The notes under the pieces were generated by a model. The model had not been told where the DNA came from and made no database searches. It saw only the letters and a list, made by a program, of their open reading frames with translations. This document shows, in pieces, positions 48,501 to 63,500 of a DNA stretch of 64,000 nucleotides. The first letter of the stretch is position 1, and the number at the start of each line of letters is the position of its first letter. The DNA is from Strongylocentrotus droebachiensis. Its lineage: Eukaryota > Echinodermata > Echinoidea > Camarodonta > Strongylocentrotidae. Location of the stretch: positions 186,001 through 250,000 of the forward strand of contig JAVYIG010001046.1 in the NCBI GenBank assembly GCA_035222895.1, read 5' to 3'. The position numbers and the translations under genes are program-made.

Positions 48501-51500
48501 ATAATAACATGACAAAAATATATGAGCATTGAGTTTGACTAAGAACAACCGTGATCCGGTGTGGGTGCGTGTGTGGTTGGCTGCTGTGCGTGTGCACCTA
48601 TTAACGTATGTATACAACAAAGAGGGAGAGAGAGAGATGGGAATGATATCAAATTAATCTATAACTGCAATCACAATCAAACAATATGCATACATTTTAT
48701 GCCCGTGAGTCTACGTGTCAGACGAAAGAGCATCTCTCGGACTATTTACAGCAATTTGTAAGAAGTCTGTAGCATCGCGGATGGTGGAGATATGTAGACT
48801 AAAAGAAAGGCCTCAAAAACAGCCCCAAAAGACAAAACGGCGCCTGGACGATTACGCTTAAGGGATTTAGAGGAACGAAGGTTCAGGTGACCTTGATTAG
48901 ATGCGGGAGATTATGTCTACGATGTTCGAAATTGGGATCGAGAAAGGAACGTAGATTTGGAATCGCAAGTACTGCGTGCAAACTGAATCTTTAGGTGAAA
49001 AAAGAAAACATCACGACGCGGGCTATTGCCCAATTGGCCTTCCATAATAGCATAATCATGCAGGGTATCAAATGGCGTCCAAAATGACCCCTTTGACATA
49101 TGTTTCAAAATCCTGCTCCAAAGTGCCCTTTGTTTGGGTATCCAGAATAGGTTCGCGAAATTTCAAGGAGAAACAAGAATGGAAAGGGGGCAACAGAGTT
49201 CTGAAAAAAAATGACGTCAAAGCCGATACGTGTTATGATTGGATGGTAACCCAGCATATTTCGTACTGTGACATTTGTTCAAATGCAATTTACTTAAATT
49301 TACTGTGAACATTTACCGTGTTTGGTATCATTCGGTGGGGCATTTCATTTCGGTAATTTGGACACCATTTTTATGTGCGTTCAAAGTACTGCAAGCATTG
49401 AACCGGTCGTCATATCAAGAAGTTACCAGCAACTTCTTGGTCATATAATGCATAGTAAATTTCTTGTAGTATATAAATCCCCCCAAATCCTTACAATTGA
49501 ACATTTTTGGTAATTTATTAAATTCGACGCGCGAATCTTTGTTAAATGCCTCGTTATAAATTATTTCATCCACCTGTTAGGAATGATTATATTTTAGTAG
49601 TCAGAATGCGAATTGCATCCGCCTACCCCTAGCTTTGAAATACAGAACATACCCTTTGGCCAATCTTCTCTTCATTTTCCTTTGAGCAATCGAACAACTC
49701 GATGTTGATATCGCCACACCTCCATTCTACGAACATTTGCTGGGGCGGATGGAGCGATCTGTACTTCTTCATTTTTTCGTTAGTTCTCTGTGGAAGCAAA
49801 ACATAATGTATAGTAAAGAAGACCTCCCCCCCCCCCCATCTCTCTCTCTCTCTCTCTCTTTCTCTCTCCCTCTTTATATGAATATATATATATATATATA
49901 TAAATAAAGAAAGAGAAAGCTATATTTACATACATACTCATATAAATAAAGAAAGAAAGAGAGAGAGAAAGATAGAGAGCTAGAGAGATATATATATATA
50001 TAGCTTTGCAAAAATACATATTTTTCTTTGGACAATTCTAGGATATATATTACATATCAAAGGGCTAGTCCACTCCAAAAAAACTTACTTTTAACAGAAG
50101 CAGAAAAACCAATCAAAAAAGTTTGAGCAAAATCTGATAACTAATTAGAAAGTTTTGAATTTGTAATGACATGGAAAACTGTGAAAATCACAAGACAAAT
50201 TGGCAACTCACTCATAAGTCTGTGACGTCATTGCCTCACTATCAACTAATTGTTTTCTTTATATTGATAATATAGATTTCCAATTTTTCCCCTAAATATC
50301 TTATTTCCTCACACCAGCATCCAAGTTATGTTGATAGTGATATGTTTTGTGTGTGGATGCACTAATATAGAGTTTTTTTTTCTTCAGTTAAATCATGAAA
50401 AATGTGAATTTTGATTAACTATTTATATAAAAATCAATAATTATGAATATACAATATATAAAAAAATAGTATCAATTCTTCGAAGTTCATAAAATATTTT
50501 GTGAAATGTCATGCACGCAATATGATACAAATTAGTAACCTAGGCAAAGACATGGGGAAGTCAAGTGTTTGGGGATAAAAAGGGAAAATAATGGAATAAA
50601 AATATATAAAGCAATTGATAAATAGTGAGGCAATGAAGTCACAAACTGATAACCAAATTGGCAATTTTTGTAGTGATTTTCTAAGTTGTATAGTTTTCAT
50701 ACTCTAAAAAAAATTCATAAATTTCTTATTAGTCCTCCAATTTTACTCAAATTTGGTTTGCTCTGTTCCTCTTGTTTCCCTGAATCTATTAAAAGCAAAT
50801 TATGTTTGCAGTGGACTTAGCCTTTAAGTAACTGAAAAGGCAAATGTGTCCCTCCCCCCTCCCCCCAACCAGCAAATATTTCAGGCCTCTCGTTCTCTAA
50901 TTCATTTATTTGATTGCGTTTTGTTTTGTTTTTACAAAATCTTGTAGAATATCTGGCGGCAAATGCGAAAATATGAGGACCCTTATTTATGGCATGTAGG
51001 TTTATGTTTGACTTGCTTGCTAAAACATTTGCTCCGACACACCACCCATTAACACCCCCTATTCAAAATTACTTACAACAGCCGGGCGCCCTTATCTCTG
51101 TCTCACCTTAATAACATCCATGAGATCGTCATATATGCAGAGTAGCACTAAGTGTGTGAAGCCTTTCGAGACAGGTGGTCGTATATATGGCGTGCAGTCG
51201 ACCCTCTTTCCAATGAAGTACCGAGTGATTAAGGCCACAATCCACCAATCACTGAAATGATCTACGTAGAGATCCAAGTCCTTTGATCTGACGTCACAAC
51301 GTGGACATCCGTCGGTGGATGCGGGAATTCTCACAAAAGTTGTTGAGTCTATAACAACGAGATTTATAATTTGTAGGTAAATGGATTTTTTGGGACAAAT
51401 GCTATATTATTGGTGAATCTATTAACATTATATTTATAATACAACAAACTTTTGAGAGACAACATGTATGCATCAACTTTCACTATGGAGTAGAACAAGG

Positions 51501-54500
51501 GTTATCAGCCAATTACTTTTCTTCTTCCTATTCCCCCTATTATCAGTTTATTGGGGGGGGGGGAGGGGCGAGTGTGGGAGCATATGCCCCATGTTCCCAT
51601 AGGATCATCTTTTGTCCATAAATAAGTTATTACTAAGTGTACCGAATTAAACAAAAATCTTATAAGAAAGAAAATTGAAGGTTGAAATGTATTTTACCTA
51701 TTTTGAAATTTAAAGATAATTTTACTTATATTTAGTGTTATATTTCTAAGTCAAATTTGTTGGTTTGTTAGATAAGAAAAGGCATTTGAGCTGCAGTAAA
51801 TGTTATATGATACTTGCTCCTGCGACAACTGCTCCGCTTCAATTTTCTTCAGTACACAAATCCTTAACTTTAACCATGGAATTAACACAACAAGTAACCT
51901 TAACCATATTCCCAACCCTAGACCTAACCTGTAACTCAATTGCTACCCTAATTATGCATATGCCTATAACTTTGAAGAAATAAAGCATGGCACAATTGTT
52001 GTCGCAAGAGCTTATGTGCTGTCCCCGCGGTAATTGCCACATACCTTTGCTGCGGGTGTAGAAGACGATCTCTGCACGTCTTGGATTAATGAAATGTGCA
52101 TTATGGTCCAATGTGACCTTGATAGGTCCACTGAGCTTGGCTTCAGATGGCGAGAATCTGATGCCGCATGATATTACTACTTCATTGTCTTGAAGGGTAA
52201 GTTCTTGAGGACTGTCTGTCAAAAAATCCCAGTGGACTTTCTTGCCAACTGAAAAAAAAGGTTGGTAGGATGAACAAAGTTTGTTAATTTTCTTAAATGT
52301 AAAAGATTATATATAATCTACTTGTCTCTAGCATGTTTTCAAGAGTTATACGGTGATCACCATCATTAACAATGACCACCATCATCATTATCATCATCTT
52401 CACCACCATCAACACCATCATCACCACTACCACCATCATACCTCAGTCACACCGGCACACCTTTTTAAAGACCGACTCCAAACCGACCTATTTTTAGCCA
52501 TTGGGTGTAATGTCAACGTCTGTTTGCTTTGTGGTTGGTGTGACTGAGGTATCAGCACCACTATCATCATAATCACCATCGCACTCATTACTACAATCTT
52601 TAGACAAAACACACCCATATGCGCACACTAAACAAATGAAGGTGCAATGAGTGCATAAGTGTCCCACAATCATTAGGCAATATTGTATCATGAGTTAGTA
52701 TTGTTTTTCATGTAATTCATGTATCATACTCTACGGTTTCATTGTGTACATTAGTGTTACCAGTGTTATGTATCTGTTCGTAGTTGTATTTGTATTTAAA
52801 ATACAACTTTGGGTTACAATAAAGGAATAATGATAATATAACTTTGGACACGGCAAAACAAACATTTAGTCCTCAAGGGGCTGTTGCGGGTTTACGAAAT
52901 GCGGATCACGTAATGTTTTTGAGGGAGGAGGTGCCAGTAAAGCCACTTAGTAGCTAACAAAAGTTGCAAATTCCATTAACGCACGATGTACTTCTGACAT
53001 TTTTGTCGTGAATCTTTATCGAGGGCTGAGGGGCCTTTTGCGAGTCTCTGTTATTTTTCCGCTTATCTCACTTCCTCATTCCTTCGTGTCCACGGCTCAA
53101 TTCAATATTGGGTAATTTTTTGACTGCGAAATCGTGATTAACTTTAATTAGGTAAAGTAGCAGCATATTATCTGCTGAACACTGTCTCAGTTCAGACCAG
53201 GTAACAAGTCAAGTCAACACCACTGTGTCTATACAGTAGGCTTGCGGGTGCACTATGTGAGAGAGAGGGGGAGGATTGAGCAGTCCTGAAAAGGACTCTC
53301 GGTAACCTTTCTTGGAGGTTTCAAAAGGACTGTTGCTATAGTCTTGAAAAAGACTGTTGGTTATCTTTCTTAGCTTAAAGTTCTAAGGAGAACTATAGCG
53401 CTTGGAGAGGATGAGTGGCGGGAGTGGCTCGACGTTTTAAACAGGTTGACTATCCGTCGTCAGGAGTCGACGACGGATAGTCAACCTGTTCGAAACATCG
53501 AGCCACTCAGTGCCATGTGTAAGTACTTGTTTTTGAGTTCTCTATCGAAAACCGTTTCATTTAATTGAAACGCATATCATATTTGAATAAGCCGACAAAA
53601 TAGATTGTTGAGGGTACCCTTGGTAAGCTTCTTACCGGAGGATATGGAGTCGCATGTGCTATCTAGGTCAGCAGTGATGTGGTGTGACGCTTCTTCAGAA
53701 TGTGTGTCCATACCTCCACTCGCGACATTACCCTGGTTCTTGGAGGACTTCTCGTCTAGAAGAGGTTGGTCAATGGTTGGTGTAGGCTCCTGTGTCATGG
53801 TTTGTCCTCCTGAGTGACCCTGTACTGCTTCTATTTGCTGAGGGAAATCTAGTCCTGTCAATCCACCTGCTTTTTGGAGATGGGAAAAAATAATATTAAG
53901 GACTCGAGTTATTTGACACAAACCACCAAGGGTAAACAAAAAACACGTGGGCGATGGGCGATTCGCCCCGTGAGCTATACATTCGCCTCTGTCAGATTCA
54001 AGGCTCAAAATACACGGGAGCGATGGGCGATTTGCCCCCGATGAGCTACACAATCGCCTCGGTCATATTGTTCAAGGGCGCGATTGCAAAATTAAAAAAT
54101 CGCCCCCTTAGAATTATAAAATAAAGATTATCTTTTCTGTTATACTTTCACACAATATTGAGTTTCAACTTTTAAACTGTCAAAATTTCGTACAGAGGGA
54201 GGAGATCTGACCGTTAGGTGCATGTTATAACTTGTAAAGTTATAAGAGGGAAATAATGCCGACTTTTAATGATAATGATGAAATAGCAAAGAATTCAGGA
54301 GTATCATGGGTACCCAATCAATAGAAATTTTTATTAAAAAAGAGCCCCTGTAAGTCCTAAAAGAGCCCCCGTGAGAAGCCTCACGGACCTCTTTTTTTGA
54401 AAGAGCCCCCGTGGACAAAAAAATTATTTGAGCCCTGCAAACCACACCATATTTTTAATAGGATATTTCTTCTTCTTCTTATAATCTAGATCAACATTAT

Positions 54501-57500
54501 CACGGCTGACAACACTACCATATAACATAACATCCCCGATACGATGATCTACATGAACGTGCATTTATAAAGCATAGTTGAGGATTTTTTAAAGGAAAAT
54601 AAAGTGATACGCCATGGTCTTCCATTTCGATTTCCTGACTGGTATTCATTTCGACTTCAACAGAGACGATGAAAGGAGTTGATGGTTCATCTGTTATTTA
54701 TTTCAAATATAACGAAATGACACAATACTACTAACAGATATAATCGACAAAGTAACTGTAAATTAAAATAGGGATAGTCATTGGAATGATATATACCAAT
54801 ATACAAATATAGTTTTCATCTCATTTCTGTTCACAAAAAGGATTCACTCTATAACAACTGACAACGGTTGAGTTCAGGGGCGGCGGTTTATTTTCATGAC
54901 CGGGGGGTGGGGATGTAATGCGTGGAAAAAATTGTATTTCGTTGGTATCACCAGTGGCTTAATGAGCAGACACTTCTTTTTTTTTGGAGGGGGGGGGGCC
55001 AAAAAAAATAATCCGCGTCACCACCACTCTTACGCGTTACATGCAGGCCCCGCGGAACGTTTTTTTCAAAGTGTGGGGGGGGGGTAAAGTATTTACGATC
55101 AGGTGGAGTGTAGCGTAAATTGGCGTGGGCTTGAGGGGCAAAGCCCCGGCGGGGGTGAAGGGCGGAGCCCCCGGAAGCTCAGGGGCTTTAGGCATTTAAT
55201 TACGTTCAGATGAGCATATTTTTGACACCTTAGTGAAACTGGCAGGTCACTAATGGCGGGGTTCAGGGGGCTGAGCCTCATGAAGCTCAGGGGCTTTAGG
55301 CATTAAGTAACGGTCAGCTGAACATTTAGGGGCCCACCTTGGGGCCCCCTGGTGGGGTTCAGAGGCAAAGCCTCCGCAAGCTCAGATGTTTTAGGCCTTT
55401 AATTAAGGTCGGATGAGCATATTTTGATTCCTTATTTGTGACATTGGCAGGCCACTATTCGTTCTTTCTTTCTTTCTATTTATCTTTGACATAATTTTTC
55501 AAAAAAGTGTGGGGGGGGGGGAGCTCGAGCCCCCGAGCCCTGCTGCTCCGTGGGCCCTGACATGTAGCCTTGGTTTGCCTGACTGTAAATTTGGGAATTT
55601 TTCATTTTTCATTTTTCAAACGCAAACAAAAAATCATTTACACAAAAGTGAGGAAACATCACGAAAAACCATGTCATTTCAGCAACATTTGTAAATCACG
55701 GGTATCGCATTAGAAATAAAACAAGTTTGAGTTTAATTTTTTAGAGGGAGGCGAATGCTCCCCCCCCCCCATCAGTACGGTAGTGGGTATCACGTTGATA
55801 CCAACGGAATACAGATTTTCTACAATAATTACTTGTACATTCTAAAAGATATTTTACGAGGGGGCGTAGCGACCGAGCTAGAAGATTTTGCATTGTTATT
55901 AGTCTATTAAAACGCTGCACTCTCGGGCCCTCCAGAGCCTAACAGTGTATTGCAGTCTTTAGTCAGTATTCGCTATACATTTTCTATATGCACTTTTTCA
56001 AATTTCAGGGGGGACGACCCCCCTAACAAAATTGAGGGGTGGGGGGGGGGGGGAGTGCCTCCCCCCCCCCCGTCCCCCCGGGATCGCCGCCCCTGGTTGA
56101 GTTAATTACCCAAACACTGACATTCCCTCCTGGTTTGGTATATTTGAATTAGGGAATATGGTAAATCAATAATTTAATGTCGATATTGCATCATCTTTAA
56201 TTTTCTCCATCTGTTTATTCACATACCGGTATGCTTTTCTGAAATTAGGGGCTCATTCAAAGTTCATCTCTCGTATTTGGGTCATTGATGAAAACCTGAC
56301 TCTTAGTTCTTCATATACATGAATACGAATGCAGTTGTTGTAGGGAGTATGTGAGTGAGTTGTGTGTGCGATTAGGTAAATAGCTCAGACAATGAATTAT
56401 CAAATTCCTTGTTCTTTGGGATGGAAAACTAAAAACCAAAAAACTCGCTAGACTTTAATATGTAATATATTGATTTTTTGTTAACGTACTTGTTTAGCGT
56501 TTACACTGAGAATAGCTGTTTGTGCTAGAATGGTGTTCTTACCTCGATAAGACTGGATCTCCTCTGAAGAACGTAATCTGAAATTAATCAGTGCATTAAT
56601 TAAATTAATCAATACATTCAATAAGTCACTTCTAAACAATTTGTGCTGTGAAAACGTGTATTTGTCTCCACATATACAAAATTACATAAATGATATTGAC
56701 ATAAATCGAACAACGCAAATGTCAAACACTTATCGAGGCCCATCATTTAAAAAAAGAAACTCTTGTCTTAGCATTGTCTAGGAAAATAAGATAAATACAT
56801 ATATCTTGACCTGGTAATGCGGTAAAATACAGTTCTCACAAAATCCAAAAATTAAAGGAACGAAAGTTAGTTAATATCTTCTAAACGAATTTGGTTTAAA
56901 CAGAATATATTTATACATGTATAGATATATATACACATAATATACTGACTATCTGAGTAGATGATATGAAACAAGGATGACGTGGAGTTTATGACATAGT
57001 AGGCTTCATTTAGTAGCCCCGAACAATTTAATTGTCACAATTGTAAACAAAAATGTACAATTTATTGTTTAAACCATACATTTATAATCAACTGTTAAGA
57101 TATACAATAAGGCTAAAATTTAAATTTAAAATTAAAAAATAATTCTATTACCAAATCTCAGAAGTGGAAAATGAAAAAATGCATTATTTCCTTGTTTTTT
57201 GTTGATAAATCGTTTTGTATTACAACTGGCGGGGAAAAACTGTTATACTTTTAGACTTCAAAGAATCACCTCGACAAAATCATCTGTTTGACCACTTCGT
57301 CCTTGGCATAATGGATTGGTAGGTTGCCTGACTTGTCCTTTACATCTAACTTGGCTCCATTCTCTAGGAGATAGAACACTAAGGCCTTCTCAGGAGAGAG
57401 TTCGCCCTTGTAATACTCATCTGAGATCTGAAAAATGAACAAATATATACTTTTTTATTCGAACAGTATCGTCCACTAACAGCCAGGGTGGATGACCATC

Positions 57501-60500
57501 AAAAGCATAGTCTAACGCTGCTTCTGGGATTCACAGTAGTGGAAATCCCTATTTACGATGTAAACTTCCCGACAGACACAAACACACGCCCAGACACCAA
57601 CATACATGTACATGTAGGCCTACACATTTTCTTTGGCTAATCACAGGTATCATATTTTAGGAATCACAAATAACCTAGATGAGCAGTATATGTCAGTGAT
57701 TTATTTTTCTTCTCCTCTTACCGAGATGTTTTATTTCACATATTTCACATTTCATATAATTATATTTACATCAATTCACATTTGAACATAATAATAAAAA
57801 AATAAAAAAAGTATTTAAATAAATAGTTATAACCTTAACATTTCTTGAAACATTTCTTTCTGTTTCGTTAATGAAAAACTTTGTTTATTTGCTAGGTAAT
57901 ATCGTAGTTTTAATTTGAAATTAATAAACAGACTTTTACTATTGTACTCTTTTCCATCCCACCGAATTTTAATATACATTATGTATATTATGTATTGTCC
58001 TAAAATTAACAAGAAGTTTATCACAAATTAGAGACTTCGGTGGTAAGCGCTTTATAAGTAACGTTTTTATTATTATTATTATTATTAAATTTTTTCTTTT
58101 TTTCAATAAAATAACCTATTACTATTGCTTTTTCATTAATTGTTATTTGTTCATGAAAGTAATTATAATATAAATTTTCAATAATTTTCCAAAAAACTCT
58201 AACCTTGTTACATTTTAACAAGACATGAAAAGTATTTTCTGTTTCTTAACATATATCACACTGGTCATTTTCCATTATACGCCATCTGCATAAATTATGT
58301 TTTGATGGAAATATGTTATGCAATATTTTAAAATTAACTTGCTTTATCATATTATTTCCTATTTGTTGAAATTTAAAATTGAATACATTCTGCCATTTAA
58401 AGAAACAGGTAGGTTCAAGTGATATTCCCAGCAACGTGTAACATTTGTTTTTGAAAGTTTTTTAAGTATATGTCAGTGATACCGTAATAATGACTCCATT
58501 TAGACTCCAAAAACTGACCAATATTTGGCCGTGACGTAATTTTCTTTAGACTCTCGTTGGCCTCGTGTCGGTCGCGTTTGTGTTCCTGGTGTACAACTCA
58601 CCTCTTTTAGTGTATCCGTGTCATGCATAATCTTCTCGCTCGTATAGCAGAGTTTAATGGCTTTATGGAGACACGTCTGGCCGTCAGTTGACCGGAGATT
58701 GAGATCAGCTCCCTCAGAAACTAACTTCTCAATAGTGGAGGTATGACCGTCTTGGAGGGCAAGATGGATATCCGTTAATTCATTCTGGTCGAGCTGGATA
58801 TAAGAGGGTACGCGGCAGGAAAATTTGAGAATTTTTTTTTCTCTTAATGCTGAGGAAGCCATATTCTGAGATCAAAAGTACTGCCAGGTAATCAATTATA
58901 TCCAATGCTTCGAATACGTTTTAAGCAGACATTTTAATTTGTCTATGACGTCTAAGAAACAACATTGAAGGATAACTGGTGTTATGATTAGGTACGGTTA
59001 TTATTGGTGATACAAAAGGAGCGGGTAAAGTCTGACAAAAATAATGAAAGAAAACCTTAAAGTGATATTCACTTAATTGCATTTCACTACTTGTTGTTCT
59101 ACATGCATGTATTGAATACAAGAGGGTAGATGAATTCGACGTAAAGCGTGTTTTTAATATGTTTACCTTGGAATTTAAAGGATCGATGAATAGATTAGCG
59201 ATGCTTTGGTAGCCGAGGGATAAAGACGAATGTAGGGGTGTGTGCCCGTGAATGTTTCTGGTGTCAAAACGTGCTCCTCCTGCCAGAAGGGCTTTAACGA
59301 CATCAATATGACCATTAGCAACAGCACCGTGTAATGCAGTCCAACCCCTTTTATCACCGTTATTCACCTCAGCTCCGTGGCTGATGAGATATTTGGTGAC
59401 ATCAAGATGACCATTCCGAGCAGCACTGCGTAATGCAGTTACACCAACAGTATTTCCGTTATTCACCTCAGCGCCTTGACTGATGAGATATTTAGTGACA
59501 TCAAGATGACCATTCTCAGAAGCAAGCTGGAACGCTGTCACACCGTCATTATTTCCTTTATTAACCTCAACTCCTTGACTGATAAGATATTCGGTGACAT
59601 CAAGATGACCCTCCTCAGCTGCACTGTGTAATGCAGTACTACCGTCATTATCTCCCTTATTCACCTCAGCTCCTTGACTGACAAGATATTTGGTGACATC
59701 AAAATGACCATTTCGAGAAGCAAGTTGTAATGCAGTGTAACCCTCTTTATGTTCCTTATTCACCTCAGCTCCTTGGAAGACAAGATATTTGGTGACATGA
59801 AGATGACCATTCTGAGAAGCAAGTTGTAATGCAGTGCAGCCCTCATTATCTCCCGTATTCACCTTAGCTCCTTGACTGATAAGATATTCGGTGACATCAA
59901 GAGGACCTTCCCGAGCGGCACTATGTAATGCAGTCCAACCGTCATTATCCCCCTTATTCACCTCGGCTCCTTGAGAGATAAGATATTCGGTGACATCAAG
60001 ATGACCCTCCTGAGCTGCAATGTGTAATGCAGTACTACCGTTAATATCTCCCTTATTCACCTCAGCTTCTCGACTAATAAGAAATTTGATGAAATCAAGA
60101 TGACCATTGTGAGCAGCGCTGTGTAATGCAATCCAATCGTTATCCTTTCCGTCAGTGACCTCAGCTCCTTGACCGATAAGATATTTGGTGACATCAAGAT
60201 GATCATTCTGATAAGCAAGTTGAAATGCAGTCAAACCCTTATTATCTCCCTTATTCACCTCAGCACCTTGACTGACAAGATATTTGGAAACATCAAGATG
60301 ACCCTCCTCAGCTGCAATGTGTAATGCAGTACTACCGTCATTATCTCCCTTATTCACCTCAGCTCCTTGACTGATAAGATATTTGGTGACATCAAGATGA
60401 CCCTCCAGAGCTGCACTAAGTAATGCAGTACCGCCATCATTATCTCCCTTATTCACCTCGGCTCCTTGAGAGATAAGATATTTGGTGACATCAAGATGAC

Positions 60501-63500
60501 CCTCATGAGCTGCACTGAGTAATGCAGTACCACCATCATTATCTTCTTTATTCGCCTCAGCTCCTTGACTGACAAGATATTTGGTGAAATCAAAACGACC
60601 CTCCTCAGCTGAACTGTGTAATGCAGTACCACCATCTCTGTCTTCTTTATTCGCCTCAGCTCCTTGACTGACAAGATATTTGGTGAAATCAAAATGACCC
60701 ACCTGAGTTGCACTGTGCAATGCAGTTCTACCGTAATTATCTCCCTTATTCACCTGAGCTCCTTGACTGATAAGATATGTGATGACATCAAGATGACCAT
60801 TCTCAGCTGAACTGTGTAATGCAGTACTACCACCATTATCTTCTTTATTCGCCTCCGCTCCTTGACCGACAAGATATTTGGTGAAATCAAAATGACCCAC
60901 CTGAGTTGCACTGTGCAATGCAGTTCTACCGTAATTATCTCCCTTATTCACCTGAGCTCCTTGACTGATAAGATATGTTATGACATCAAGATGACCATTC
61001 TCAGCTGCACTGTGTAATGCAGTACTACCACCATTATCTCCCTTATTCACCTCAGCTCCTTCACTGACAAGATATTTGATGACATCAAGATGACCCTCCT
61101 CAGCAGAACTGTGTAATGCAGTACTTCCGTCATTATCTCCCTTATTCACCTCAGCTCCTTCACTGACAAGATATTTGATGACATCAAGATGACCCTCCTC
61201 AGCAGAACTGTGTAATGCAGTACTACCACCATTATCATCTTTATTCACCTCAGCTCCTTGACTGACAATATATTTGGTGACATCAAGATGACCATTCCGG
61301 GAAGCAAGTTGTAATGCAGTCCAACCCTCATTATCTGCCTTACCCACGTCAGCTCCTTGACTGATAAGATATTTGATGACATCAAGATGAACCTCCTTAG
61401 CTGCACTGTGTAATGCAGTACCACCATCATTATCTTCTTTATTCGCCTCAGCTCCTTGACCGACAAGGTATTTGGTGAAATCAAAATGACCCCATTGAGT
61501 TGCACTGTGCAATGCAGTTCTACCGTCATTATCTCCCTTATTCACCTGAGCTCCTTGACTGATAAGATATGTGATGGCATCAAGATGACCATTCTCAGCT
61601 GCACTGTGTAATGCAGTACTACCACCATTATCTCCCTTATTTACCTCAGCTCCTTCACTGACAAGATATTTGGTGACATCAAGATGACCCTCCTCAGCTG
61701 CACTGTGTAATGCAGTACTACTGTCATTGTCTCCCTTGTTCACCTCAGCTCCTTCACTGACAATATATTTGGTGACATCAAGATGACCATTCCGGGAAGC
61801 AAGTTGTAATGCAGTCCAACCCTCATTATCTGCCTTACCCACGTCAGCTCCTTGACTGATAAGATATTTGATGACATCAAGATGACCCTCCTTAGCTGCA
61901 CTGTGTAATGCAGTACCACCATCATTATCTTCTTTATTCGCCTCAGCTCCTTGACTGACAATATATTTGGTGAAATCAAAACGACCCTCCTTAGTTGCAC
62001 TGTGCAATGCAGTACTACCGTCATTATCTCCCTTATTCACCTCAGCTCCTTGACTGATAAGATATTTGATGACATCAAGATGACCCTCCTCAGCTGAACT
62101 GTGTAATGCAGTACCACCATCTCTGTCTTCTTTTTTCGCCTCAGCTCCTTGACTGACAAGATATTTGGTGAAATCAAAATGACCCACCTGAGTTACACTG
62201 TGCAATGCAGTTCTACCGTAATTATTTCCCTTATTCACCTGAGCTCCTTGACTGATAAGATATGTGATGACATCAAGATGACCATTCTCAGCTGAACTGT
62301 GTAATGCAGTACTACCACCATTATCTTCTTTATTCGCCTCCGCTCCTTGACCGACAAGATATTTGGTGAAATCAAAATGACCCACCTGAGTTGCACTGTG
62401 CAATGCAGTTCTACCGTAATTATCTCCCTTATTCACCTGAGCTCCTTGACTGATAAGATATGTTATGACATCAAGATGACCATTCTCAGCTGCACTGTGT
62501 AATGCAGTACTACCACCATTATCTCCCTTATTCACCTCAGCTCCTTCACTGACAAGATATTTGATGACATCAAGATGACCCTCCTCAGCAGAACTGTGTA
62601 ATGCAGTACTTCCGTCATTATCTCCCTTATTCACCTCAGCTCCTTCACTGACAAGATATTTGATGACATCAAGATGACCCTCCTCAGCAGAACTGTGTAA
62701 TGCAGTACTACCACCATTATCATCTTTATTCACCTCAGCTCCTTGACTGACAATATATTTGGTGACATCAAGATGACCATTCCGGGAAGCAAGTTGTAAT
62801 GCAGTCCAACCCTCATTATCTGCCTTACCCACGTCAGCTCCTTGACTGATAAGGTATTTGATGACATCAAGATGACCCTCCTTAGCTGCACTGTGTAATG
62901 CAGTACCACCATCATTATCTTCTTTATTCGCCTCAGCTCCTTGACCGACAAGGTATTTGGTGAAATCAAAATGACCCCATTGAGTTGCACTGTGCAATGC
63001 AGTTCTACCGTCATTATCTCCCTTATTCACCTGAGCTCCTTGACTGATAAGATATGTGATGGCATCAAGATGACCATTCTCAGCTGCACTGTGTAATGCA
63101 GTACTACCACCATTATCTCCCTTATTTACCTCAGCTCCTTCACTGACAATATATTTGGTGACATCAAGATGACCATTCCGGGAAGCAAGTTGTAATGAAG
63201 TCCAACCCTCATTATCTGCCTTATCCACGTCAGCTCCTTGGCTGATAAGATATTTGATGACATCAAGATGACCCTCCTCAGATGCACTGTGTAGTGCAGT
63301 ACCACCATCATTATCTTCTTTACTCACCTCAGCTCCTTCACTGACAAGATATTTGGCGACATCAAGATGACCATTCTGAGAAGCAAGTTGTAATGCAGTC
63401 CATTCCTCATTATCGCCCTTATTCATTTCAGCTCTTTGACTGATAAAGTATCGTACTACATCAAGATGACCATTCCTTACAGCCCTGTATAATGCACAGA

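Noticed and set aside
58794..58862. ATG at 58,862 as the start of a separate gene
   Set aside because: The 23 codons before the acceptor are not ankyrin-like, and the splice model joins exon 1 to exon 2 in phase 0.
58921..59166. C-terminal 82 residues of the long ankyrin frame
   Set aside because: They follow a good donor (AAG|GTAAAC), have no ankyrin pattern, and skipping them keeps the downstream phase. Treated as intron.
60453..63311. Leu/Ile/Val-rich minus-strand frames of 60-94 residues
   Set aside because: They are alternative-frame shadows of the ankyrin repeats.
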